Below, piece by piece: positions 11,501 through 22,400 of a stretch of DNA of 64,000 bases (within the stretch, counting starts at the first letter, position 1; each line of letters begins with the position of its first letter). Under the pieces are notes generated by a model. The model made no database searches. It was not told where the DNA came from and saw only the letters and a program-made list of their open reading frames with translations. Made by a program: the position numbers and the translations under genes. Origin of the DNA: Boswellia sacra (lineage: Eukaryota; Streptophyta; Magnoliopsida; Sapindales; Burseraceae). Location: the NCBI GenBank assembly GCA_013180625.2, contig SNVD02009675.1, forward strand, positions 336,794-400,793, given 5' to 3'.

Positions 11501-12473
11501 GAGCTGATTCATGGGTAGGCCTACATATGGGAATTGACTGTAAAATGAAAAGTCCTACCTTGATTAGAGAGCACTATTCCTAAGTGTCTGTGACCGTACT
11601 GTGGAAGCTTCTGAAATTATGTGAAATGGATATCCATATGAACAATGTAGCTAGCTTATGGAAACTCATGTGTGAATGATTTATATGTTTATGGGAGCAC
11701 ATGAGGATGTGATAGACTTGTGAAAAGTTTATGTGTAAATGAGACATGTGTATACAAATGGGTGTATGTGATGAGCTTTGACATAGAAAAGCCGTGTTTG
11801 ATCACCCATAGACAAGTATTTAAAGAATTAGAAATATGATGGGATAAGTGAGTAATTGATCTAGGAAAATTGGCCAATGATGCAAGGTTAGTGCATGAGC
11901 ACCATTAAATGGTACATGAGCTCATCTTTAACAGACTTAAAGAGGTATAGCTAGAGAATGGCATTGCTGTGCCATACTGTCCTTGCTGGAGCACCAATTG
12001 CACCGACTCAAGTAAGAGAGAATAAAGAGTTGGCGCATGCGTGCCTCTCCTTTGGTGCAGGAGCGCGGAACTGAAATTTGCAACGGATTGAAAATCAGAA
12101 ACTTGGCACCGCCGTGCTAGTTCCCTTACGCAGAGGCGCAATCCTTGAACAATGAAATCAATTTTTGATTTTCTTAGTAGAGCATTGGTGGCTTATATAC
12201 TAAGAAATAATCGGTAATTAGTGATTTATGGAATAAGTTTTTAATAGTGGTCATAATCTGAAATGGTTATCGCCATTAATTGTTTTATTGTGACTGTTAC
12301 ACCAATTTCATAATTCTAGCTACTTACTGAGTTTCATACTCACTAGTCTATTGTGTACCTCAGGTATTCGATCAGTTAAAGATTAAAGGAGGATTTCGGC
12401 ATAGCGACGATTGTGTTCCCTTGGCAAGTTTTTATCCGCTGCAGTATTACTATGTTTGACACAGGGTGTGACA
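8597..12473 (+). repeat. 3' LTR of the 3416-12473 element
   Basis: This 3877-bp copy of the 5' LTR has about 30 differences by eye. It carries the same three tandem units, with cores at 11188, 11330 and 11472. Confidence 0.93.
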
Positions 12474-12478
12474 CATAT
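12474..12478. repeat. target-site duplication CATAT, right
   Basis: This is the partner of 3411-3415 and directly follows the LTR end GTGACA. Confidence 0.9.
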
Positions 12479-12774
12479 ACATACTCATTTCATCTCATTT
12501 GTTCCATTTCTAGACCATTATCATGCTTGATACACATACGATAGTTTTCATTTCAATTTGGCCTTAGAGACGCTTAAGGTATCACACACACACATATAAT
12601 TGTCTGAATTCAAATTTGCCTTTTCCAGGCCATTCTTATCACATATACATATACACATATGCTTGTCTCATTTCACATATACCCTTTTAGGCAATTCTTA
12701 TCACACATACACATATTCTCATTTTTCACTTCCATATAACCATAAGGATACATATCCCACATAATTATCACAAG

Positions 12775-13170
12775 GTTGAGGCTAGTCCGACAAACTGGAT
12801 GATATCAGGGCCATGCTAGTGAATCCTACATAAAGAAACACATGATTCGAACCTCCCCTTATTCAATCAATTACATGTAGACATGATTCTAATTACCATT
12901 CACAGAAGACCTTTGGGATATATGTAGCAGACATAATCACAAATTTAAGTCTAGTCCAACAATCCGAGTGATACCAGTCTCGTGTTACTGAATCCTATAC
13001 AATGAATCACACAATTTGGATCTCCCCTCAATCATATCAATCATAAAATTTGGGCCCTCACACTTTATCATAAATCTGAGGCTAATCTAATAATTCGGGT
13101 AATACCGGTCCTATACTACTGAATCTTTCGTGAGAAAACACATGGTTCGGATCCCCCCTCAGCTAATTAA
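12775..13170 (-). repeat. degenerate three-unit repeat in the old minus-strand LTR
   Basis: Three diverged reverse-oriented versions of the LTR repeat begin near 12777, 12944 and 13075. Each runs from a GGCTAGTC-like sequence, through a GATATCAGGGCC-like core, to a CCTCCCCTTA-like end. The unit number and order are preserved despite strong sequence decay. Confidence 0.75.
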
Positions 13171-14301
13171 TCATAAAATTTAAGCCCACACACATTCAAT
13201 GTCTCCCCAAGGTTTTTGGCATGCAATTTCATATTTCATAACTCATCACATATTAATACATGCCTTCACATATAACAATTCATCTTACAATATCATGAAC
13301 GAAGCTCTAAGATAAGCTCCTCATCCATTACATCACATTCAATTTATGAATTCACATTTCACTCCCATAACATAAGCTCAAAATCGGATTTTTTCATTCC
13401 TCATAACACATCAATGTAGTTATCCTAAACATTGCAACAAAAATCCCATTGTACAAATACCAAACACAGCATAACCGCATATATCGTAACATAACTTTAG
13501 TGTGTCCTTAGAACGGTTTAACTTACTTACCTTATTAAGCTTCGCTTTTGAATCTCGAGTTCAACCTAAAAAAAAAAAAATGCTTTAAGGGTTATTATAC
13601 CACAGCAACAATTAATCCCCTTTTTCTGCTTCATTTTTATAAACATTCAAGAGCATGATTTGTAGAAAACAATTGCCTATCCCAAAGTCTACAAAATTTT
13701 GTAGACAGCCTTTGTACACATACAACATATCTCCTTAAAATTTTTGGTGCAAAATAAGGCTATATGCCCTCTCAAATCTCACTTAGTCTAATACTTTACT
13801 ATTCCTGCCATAGTATCCTTCAACTGAGCAGCACGTCTTTAGTAATTTATAGAATTTCTAATCCTATTCAAATGACTATGAAATTTTATAGGCTGGTACA
13901 GAACACATACAAAATTCGCCATACCAAAAATCACATCTTTTTAAGGGGTTTTGGTCGTTGAAAAACAATTTACTCTGCTTGTTCTGTTCTAACAGTTAAA
14001 TCTCTTAGTTTTATCAGCCCAAATTTAAAAAATTACAATATTTCATACAAAGCATCAAAATCAATGAAAATTTACAGTCTCAAACAAAACATTTTTGATG
14101 TTTTGCATACCAAAAATCAGGAGCTTTTATGAAGATTTGGCCCCTCAAGTGAAATTAATTCCCCATGCCCTGTTTTAAAACATGAGAAGTCTAAATTTCG
14201 TATCAGCAGTTAAAAAATTCACCAAAAGTCACACATTATGAATTTTTAAGTCTTTCAAAATTCTATGAAATCCTTGACATGTCTAATTCATCATATACAA
14301 T

Positions 14302-15463
14302 TGATAAGTCTAATTTTTATACATTATTTCCATCTTTTATCTTAAGTCTTTTTTGTTTGTTTCCCTCTTTTTTGTGTTTGACTGACGAATTTTATCAAAG
14401 TTTGTTTAAGTTGTAAGGTTGCTTACTAATTTTTGATTATTGAACTTCTGTGGGGGATTATGTCCTTCTCTTTTTATTATGTTGTCCACAAAGCACTTGG
14501 GGGAAATCAATTAAAGCTAGTCCGTATGCTTATTTAAAAAAAAAAGAAAAAGAAAAAAATACTTTTGGGAGGAATCCAATGGCTTTGCAATGAAGATGTT
14601 TCCTCTCTTGTTGGTGGGGATTGGAAATGGAGGAGAAAAAGGAAAAGAAGGGAAGAATTTGGGGTGATTAGGACAGGGAGAAATAGAGAGTGAGCAGAGG
14701 TAGATCATTGTGGGAGATTCGAACTTGAAGAGGAATTGCTTGCAAAGAAGAGGCAAAAACCGGACAGCCACCATCTTCATCATCAAATATGCAAGTCTCC
14801 ATAGCTAGTTTCTTTTCTATCCCTATTTTTACTTATGTTTAAAAACATGTTTAGATTTGTGTTGTTTGTAATGTGTAATATGAACTACTTTCCATTTTCT
14901 AAGGTGAAGATGTAGCCGTATTATGATGTTTAATTTCTCTTGATTTTGGTTGATTGATGTTTATTCCAATATTGTTGAGCAATTTAATTACATGCTTAAT
15001 GCTTGTGATTTTCTGGCCAATTATTGTATGAATTGAGATGTGGATTGAGATTGAGAAGTAATGTCCACATTAGTCCGTAATTATCTTGTCATAAATCATG
15101 TGAGATAGATATATGAATGTGATTTGTGTAATCTTATATAATTTCTTGTGCTTAATGGGTATTAATAGTGAACTAGATGAGATAGTTATGTAATTCTAAT
15201 CTATTGATATACATTATTATTGCTTGAGAAAGAATAATAATCAAATTAGTGAAATCGATTGGCAATAATAGGAATAAATATTGTTAATTAAATCAGAGAA
15301 GTTAGATTGATTAATTTGATGAAATCGGATCCCTAGATCTTTAATTATAAATTTCTTCTATCCAGATTTCAGTATTTAGTAGCAACAGTCCTTATGGGAC
15401 GATACTTTTATTCTCATTGTATTACTTGTCCACGATATCGTATACTTGCGATTTTATGCAACA
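14302..15463. mobile_element. solo LTR, 1162 bp, nested in the old LTR
   Basis: It begins TGATAAGTCTAATTTTTATA, ends TTGCGATTTTATGCAACA and is flanked by the perfect 5-bp duplication ACAAT (14297-14301 and 15464-15468). Homology of the host LTR resumes on both sides of it: the segment equivalent to a contiguous ATTTT/ATATGAT block in the related LTR is split exactly here. The TG...CA ends and 5-bp duplication identify an LTR. The end sequence resembles Athila/Tat-type gypsy LTRs, but the family is inferred only. No internal domain is present. Confidence 0.82.
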
Positions 15464-15676
15464 ACAATTTTCAAAATCATAAAATAACCCTGGAATTTTT
15501 TAGAACTTTCGTACCTAACACTGCTCAATATAGGTGCTCTGTAGGATTCAAACTCTATCATCGTTCCTATCCTCCTATCATCATCTAATCCCCTTAGATC
15601 TTTCATAAAACATATAAAACCATGTTTTCAAACAAAATTCAGAACATGCATAACACAGTGATTCTATGATTTCTAA

Positions 15677-16191
15677 TAGGGGTGGGATTCGTGTCGTGTC
15701 GTGTCGACCTATTTAATTATTCGTGTCAAAACATGAAACCCAAACCCACCCGATTATTAAACGTGTTACCCACGTGTCGTAATCGTGTCATATTTAATTT
15801 GCATAATTTACTTAATTGTTTAACTTAGTTATACATAATATATTATATTCTTTATATTTAAATCAATTAAAATTATTTTTAAAATATAAACCATTGTTAG
15901 TATAAAATATTATTAAAATCATCATAATTTATTATTTTACAAATTAATTTATTTTATAGTATAAAAATTTCAGTTTTATAATATATATATATTGTAAGTA
16001 GGTAATAATTTATATCATTGAATGAATTTACATATTAAGGATATACAAAATATATTTAACTATTCGTGTCATTAAACGGGTTGGCGTGTTGAATACCTTC
16101 AACACTAACCCGACCCATTTATTAATCGTGTAGCGTGTTCGTGTCGTATTCGTGTTGTGTTCACGGGTCGTGTCAAAAATTCCCACCCCTA
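15677..16191. mobile_element. hAT-like non-autonomous element, 515 bp
   Basis: The ends are inverted: TAGGGGTGGGA at the left and TCCCACCCCTA at the right. The flanking 8-mers ATTTCTAA (15669-15676) and ATTTATAA (16192-16199) match at 7 of 8 positions, as expected for a hAT duplication with one later mutation. Just inside each end are runs of CGTGTCGTGTCG-type repeats in opposite orientation. The centre is AT-rich and non-coding. It is nested in the old minus-strand LTR. Confidence 0.85.
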
Positions 16192-16384
16192 ATTTATAAT
16201 ATATCACATTAATTTCTTGTAAAAATCAATGTAAAAATGCAAGAAATTGGAGGAGTTAAGTCCTACCTCTCGCTTGCTTCTTCTTCCTTCTTCTTCCTTA
16301 ATTTGTTGGCTTTATGGGAAAAGAGATGAGGGCTGGGGCATACGACTGGAATCAAATGAGCAAATTGATCTAGAAATCTCTCTG

Positions 16385-16390
16385 TTTATA
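16385..16390 (-). promoter_or_regulatory. TATA box of the old minus-strand LTR
   Basis: TATAAA on the minus strand lies about 185 bases from the inferred LTR start. This is the same distance as in the related younger LTRs. Confidence 0.4.
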
Positions 16391-16570
16391 CTCATTCAAA
16401 TATGCAAAAAGTCAGTTTAACCCGCTAAGCTCTCGAGTCTTCCAGACACCCCTTCCATCTCTTCCCTACTGCCATCTCACTCCCATGTATATGCACAATT
16501 AATGATAATAACGACACATAATAATAATGAAACGAAGGTTCGCCATATAATTACGAATTAGGATGTTACA

Positions 16571-17344
16571 AGCACCATGGCCGTGGCTAGAACCAATGGG
16601 ATTGCAATTCGACGTTCTCTATTACCTTGCAAGTTTCAACGGCTTCAAATTGGCTGCACAAAACAAATCTTTCTTGGGTTCATAGTAAAATTTTTTGTCT
16701 GATGGTGAATAACACATCCTAGGCTTACCAAGCCTCCACAATTAATAGATAGATCACCGCCCATATCACTGTCCTGAAACTTATTTATTTTTTTATCATT
16801 TGTATTGTTTATAATTATTTTACAACTAATTTTGATATATTTAATATATTAATATCTTTCATTTTTATAATTTGTATAACTAAGGATGTTTTAGAATTTA
16901 TCAAACAAATATAAGATTATTTTAGTAATTAATATTTAAATATGTTAAGAAAACCAAGTTTTCTTTCGGATCTAAGGAGGAAACCAATATAGTCAAGATT
17001 ATAGAAATTAGATTAATCCAATTTCTTTACACTTCTTTTCAAACCAAACAAAAGAAAATTATTTTTATACCTTTGATCTGATAAGTGGATTAATCTAACT
17101 AAACACCCACGTACATTAAATTAAAAAAAAACTCATAATCTACATTTAGAAGATATAAAACATAAACTTAGAAGACATATGGTTATAAGTTTATAAAACT
17201 CGATCGTGTGAGGAAGCATGACAATAAATAAGAGTCTATTTGTATTTAAGATAAACAAATATGTAGGGTGTAATCGAAACGTTAACCAAATAATAAATAT
17301 TAAAAAAAGCTGCATGGAATGGAGAAGAAAGAGAAGAGCAAACC
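16571..17344. other. intron 1 of the helicase pseudogene, paralogous to 25870-26470
   Basis: This AT-rich non-coding DNA, especially about 16790-17110, aligns with the exon-1-proximal part of intron 1 in the intact helicase copy. A shared landmark is AAGAAAACCAAGTTTTCTT, near 16946 and 26038. It shows that the duplication covered introns as well as exons. Confidence 0.65.
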
Positions 17345-17461
17345 CTGTCCTTATAAAAATTAGGATTGAAAATGTTTTCAAGAGACCATGAAATACAATA
17401 TTTGCGAAGCCAACAGGGCCATTTAGAACTGCCTCCCTGCTACAGCCTACAACTTCCATCG
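17345..17461 (-). pseudogene. helicase pseudogene, exon 1 remnant
   Basis: On the minus strand this matches exon 1 of the intact helicase gene (26473-26598): the shared core NGPVGFANIVF here corresponds to [11 protein letters not shown] there. A one-base deletion in the following CATGAAA(A)TACAAT stretch shifts the frame, so the rest of the exon reads as nonsense. The donor region (GGACAGGGTTTGC) has also lost the GTAAGT of the intact copy. It pairs with exons 2 and 3 at 166-1272, giving an intron of about 16 kb filled with transposons. Confidence 0.8.
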
Positions 17462-19421
17462 TTAATTTCCTCTCACAAAACTGCATTATCAACTATTGAT
17501 TAAACTACAACGTCCCTTCAAAAAGCAAAAATATAGCTATGGTACTGGAATTATTACTTAAGTAGAAAGTAAGTCTCCCTAGAACGAAGTAATTGAGGAA
17601 TCTAATAATCGTACAAAGACCAATATGCGTTACAAAAAGAGAGAGAAATCCCATATGTGATACCTAGAGAGCAGAACATAGAAAGAGTCCTGAATCATCA
17701 TTTTATTATAGGCTCAACTCAAGTGTTGCGTTTTAAACACCACGGGAAAACATAACGTCTATAAAAAATAGTGTGGAATTTCAATGTAGAAAAGCTGCTA
17801 GAGAGTCCTAGTAATAATAACTCTTTGCTTAAATGATACCAATGACCCATAATTTTAAAAAATAACTTCACATAACCTTGGCATCAAATTGCTTTCGTTA
17901 AAATAGATGTCTGACTATGAAATGATTATGATATCCTTTAAATTGTTGTTTAAATTGTTATACATATTTATATGAAACTAATGTGATTTTTCAAAAATGA
18001 CAAGCTACCCCCTATCATGTAACTAAACGACTTTGTACAAGACAAAGGGGGAAAAAAATTCTCAAGGTTCTCCCTTCTGGCCTGCCTCATCGTCTCTCCT
18101 CTACTTTCAAAATCTCAATCATTTGCTGTTGAAGTTGAAATCAGTTGGAATGTGACTGAAGCTGAATATTTTGGGTGCTGCTGGCATGTGAGGTGGCTAG
18201 ATACGCACCTTCAAGCTGGAATAGGGCAGCACACGGCAATTTGTTTTTCTGAAACTTTTTCCCCCCAAATTTCTAGGAAGACCTAATAATTTATTACAGA
18301 TGTATTTGTTGTTGATCCGGCGTTGATATTTTCATAATTTTTTTATTATTATTTTCTTGAAATGTTGAATATTTATTATTGTGTAATTTGTAATTAAAGA
18401 TGTTCTTAGAATATTTAGATCAGCCCCAATGCATGTCTCTTGCATGAAAATGAGAGGAGCAAAGAAATTATGTAGAAAGAAAAAGAAAAAGAAAAAATAG
18501 AAAAGTGGCATTCTTTTAAGAAACTATCAATATACCCCTTCATCCATTCAACTTCACACCATTCAGTTAACAGCAAGGTTATTTGAAACTATTTCAGAAA
18601 ACTAGGGGTCATTACTATTTAAGCAAATCTCAGGGTCATTGATGAAATATTCCCATACGTATAGATATCTACTTGATTTGAATGAAAGGTCTCTGGTACT
18701 TTCTTATTGTTATATGTCGGTATAATGTGTGCATCACTAGCGAATAGCTGAAGAAAGCCTTTGAACATCTGGGTTCAAGCAACCCTTGTTGGAGAGTTTG
18801 GCGTCGTGAGCTTAGCAAGCCATTCAGATGTAGTATAGTATGATATTGTTTAGGCTAAGGTATTTTATTTACAAAAGGGTGTTGCTATTTATAGAGCAAC
18901 TTGGTACAAAAATCCTTTTTTATGGAGCACTAAAGTGCAGCCAGGTGTGGAAGCTAAGGAGAGAAATGTGCGGTGAAATATTAAAAAAAAAAAAAACCTT
19001 TTGATTTCATGTCGTATTCATTTTAAACTGTTGTCATTTACTTTAACTCTTGTACAACCCCATAGGGGCTAGGCCTAGGCTAGCTCTTGTTCGTTGAAAC
19101 TGAAGTGTATTAAAGTAAAATCTTGATGATATGAGTACTAAAACTACATAGACGACCAATTCATAAAAACACTAGAAGGATAAAAATTTTAAATAATTAA
19201 ATATAAAGTATTTGAATAAATGCATAATAACCACTCATTTAATAATATTGTGTTATTTTAGGTTGTATGAATTGTTGAATATGTTACTATATACAATATT
19301 ATTACTTTCCAGAGAAATAAATCCAAACCTAGAATGTGTGAGTTTTCCATGTGTATATAAGATCTCTGTATAACACAAGGATTCTAGTAGATGTAATGAT
19401 CAAATCAGTGGCTGATTTAGA
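17462..19421. other. spacer between the two helicase copies
   Basis: The first 250 bases are paralogous to the DNA upstream of exon 1 of the intact copy (26600-26760). The remainder is AT-rich and holds short A-runs and probably the 3' untranslated region of the downstream-reading intact gene (about 19330-19421). No other gene is supportable. Confidence 0.5.
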
Positions 19422-22400
19422 CTACAAATTGGAGGGTTGACCGCGTCCCAGCAGCGAGAATCCTCTGGTTTCATCAGGCATTTTAGGGCCGGTAGGTGGC
19501 TTCGAAGCTTCCTGGACATGAGCGGAGGATGTAGAACCATGACCTGAAATAGACTAAATGTATTAATGAAACAAGTAAGCGAAACCAGAACCACAAGAAA
19601 ATGCAGAGGTTAGTCTAAATACCCGGCCCAATGGTTCCACGGTGTCCTTGTCTCCCTGTTAGTCCTTGGATTGGACCTTTCTCACCTTGTTTTACCTTTG
19701 ATAAATAGCATAATTTCAAATGCTCGGTAAGAAATTGAAAAAAAAAAAAAATTATTGCGGCTAACTCTTAATAACAACATGAAAAATGAAGAAACAAGAA
19801 TTTTTTTGTCCAATTAGTTCCATTCGCAATACGACCAATGAAATACCAAAAACGGCAGAATATACTATGTAATTAGCACGCTTACACTTACCATTTCATC
19901 AGGGGTATCATCCAATTTATCAACTTTTTTCTTGGCCTCTAATATCTCTTTAGCCAAATCCTTATCTTCATCAGCATCAAAGAAACACTGACGAGCCTTA
20001 GCATCACGGACTAGGGCCTCCCAAACCGATTCACTGCTAGTTAAGGTTCTTTCATGCCCCAAAATCCAAAGACAGTACCTAGAGTATGTTGCAAGGACAA
20101 TAGTTATTCACCAGAAATTTTAAAAACATTTAACAATTACACCAAGTATATATATGGCAAGATTTTGCAGGAAGTATACCTAGCCCTCGTAAGAGCAACA
20201 TTGACTCTCTGTGGATTTGATAAGAATCCGATTGATCCACCACTGTTGCATCTAACTGTGGATATTATTATGATGTCCTCTTCACCGCCTTGGAACCCAT
20301 CAACTGACTTCACTTTAACAGTGAACCGATTAGTGTTCTTATACCTGGATCCAACTTTTTTCAGAATTGCCACTACTTGCGCATTATAAGGAGACACGAC
20401 ACCAATGCTGAGCTTCTCTTTAGAGCCAATCCAAGCTGCATAATAAAGATTGGCAATCATAAACTAAAGAGTCATTACTGAGCCCCTAGCTACTTTTTAA
20501 AATTTTTCTCATATTTAAGTGGCTGCTCTCAAGACTTTGGATAAGAGCTTTTATGGGTCAAAAAAAAAAAAAAAACTAATAATAATAGTGACAATATGTG
20601 AAATGAAATGGTAATATACAAATATGACTGTCTATAACTCGTACCTTTGTACAACTTCTGCAGCATTTTCAGCACCACAGATACCTCAACCATATTTCTA
20701 CAGCTATGGTTAACGAACTCTTCCTTTCCACCAGATATATTAATGAAAGCATAAGGACCAAAAATTGGCCCTGGCAAATAGTGTTTTTCGTAGCTTTCTA
20801 ATTTAACAACGGGAGAGTCTAAGATCTTGTTTTCATAAAAATGCGAATTCGGGAAGAAGCTAATTGATGGATGCATTCTGTATTGTATATTAAGCAAGTG
20901 TTTTGAGTGACCCAAGGAACTCAACCTCTCAAATAAACTTCTCCCAAAACCAGCTTCAACACAGGCCTTCAATGAAAACCAGACAAAGGAAACAAAACAA
21001 ATGTCAAAATAATTAACTTTCACTTGAGTACTCTATGTTTTGCCTTAATGTCGAACAAAAAATGTGAGTTTCAAAAAATCATTAATTCCCTTGTTGACTT
21101 TTTCAAAAACCACAAAATAATATCTTCAGTAGAAGATTTGCCAAACCACTTGCTAACAAAAAGATGAAAACAATTTGACATAATTTTAATATTTTGTTTT
21201 ACAACTTCACCTTTTTTTGGTTATTTTGATGGAATACTTTATCAGGGGTATCTTTGATTACGTTTAAAAAATTTAGGGAGAAAACTGAAGATTTTTTAAA
21301 CTCATCTTCGGTTGGATATTAAGGCAAAAGATGAGATAATCCTTGAAGCTAATCCGTTAAATGTACAAAAAATAGCCTATAAAAAGGGGGGAAAAAAAAC
21401 TTCAAACAAGAAAAAGGAGAAAATGCAGAGGAGACAATAGCAAGAATATGCAAACAACGTCAACTTACATTGCTTGCAACCATGGCTGGTAACTGACACT
21501 CATCACCAATGAGAATAGCATGCTTTATACCCGGCAGTTGCAGAGGGATGGTGGACTCACATTCTTTTAATTGTGCGGCTTCATCAATAACCAGGAAGCT
21601 CAGTGGTTCCATTCCCACTGAGTGCAGCTTAAATGAACTACAAGAAGAGCAGAAAAGTAGACAAGTATTTCTAAAACAGAAATACTTTATTGACTCTTTG
21701 CTCAGTGAACTAGGGAATTCAAGCCTAATAAAGGAAGTGCGAAGAGTTCTCAAAAGGGAATGACATTCACTTCTCTTTTCGTGCAACAAGTACTTATTTC
21801 CATCCACAATTTTCTGTGGAAAGCCTTCAGATACTGAAAGTGAAAAAAGCTTCTCCAGTTCCTCAGAAACCATGTTGTCTTGAAACAGTGAAGTTTCAAA
21901 AGAATCAAGTAAGGAAGTAAGGGCTACCATGTTTTGGAAATTATTTTCTGAGATGAAATTTTTTGATATGTGAGTGCAAAAGATCAAAATACATTTCCTA
22001 AGAGCAGTTGCAGTGCATTTAAATCTCTCTCTCACAAATTCAAGAAATGACTTAAATTCCAACTTGCTGCATTCTTTCTCTTTGTTTTCATTTTCATTAT
22101 TACTTTCCCTCTCCATCAATTCAATTTCCAAATAAACTTGATACTGAAAAACAAAATCTTCAAGTAAATCTATCATGGAGTCAAAGCAATGTCTCCAACC
22201 AGTCAGCGGAGCAAAGCACTCTGCAAGCAGTTTAATGCGGTGGTCCAGAAATATATCTTGATTTTCTGGACCAACTTTTAGTCGCTCCTCATTGCCAAAT
22301 AAAAGGATATCTCCCAGTGGATAAATCTGAGTGTTACTTACAGAATATGTTTCAGAGTATTCTTTGAACAGCTTCAGCACACGAGAGGCCAATTCAGTAA

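Larger units (their letters stand above)
3416..12473 (+). mobile_element. young LTR retrotransposon, Tekay-like, non-autonomous, with 3.9-kb LTRs
   Basis: Two direct repeats of 3876 and 3877 bp (3416-7291 and 8597-12473) flank an internal region of only 1305 bp. Both repeats start TGTGACACCCC and end GGGTGTGACA. The insertion is bounded by a 5-bp duplication, CATAT, at 3411-3415 and 12474-12478. A primer site matching the 3' end of initiator Met-tRNA follows the 5' LTR and a purine tract precedes the 3' LTR. By eye I counted roughly 30 differences between the LTRs (under 1%), so the insertion is recent. The internal region holds only broken gag and integrase/C-terminal remnants, so the element must have been moved by proteins from another copy. 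Confidence 0.93.
1870..16570 (-). mobile_element. old Tekay-type solo LTR on the minus strand, split by four later insertions
   Basis: Read on the minus strand, this runs from TGTAACATCC (16570) to a terminus GGGGTGTGGCA (1870). It follows the same plan as the 3.9-kb LTRs of the younger element inside it: promoter region, a GGTTGTT/ATATGAT block, three GGTATCACCCGG-type units, then ACTGAG...CTCACT and a GAGTTCC...CCGCAGCG block before the end. Pieces lie at 1870-2148, 3111-3415, 12474-14301, 15464-15676 and 16192-16570, separated by a MULE, an LTR element, a solo LTR and a hAT-like element. Neither a primer-binding site nor internal coding sequence adjoins either end, so it looks like a solo LTR. 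The flanking 5-mers (AGGAT and AGCAC) match at only 3 of 5 positions, so no target duplication is claimed. It is clearly diverged, hence old. Confidence 0.75.
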
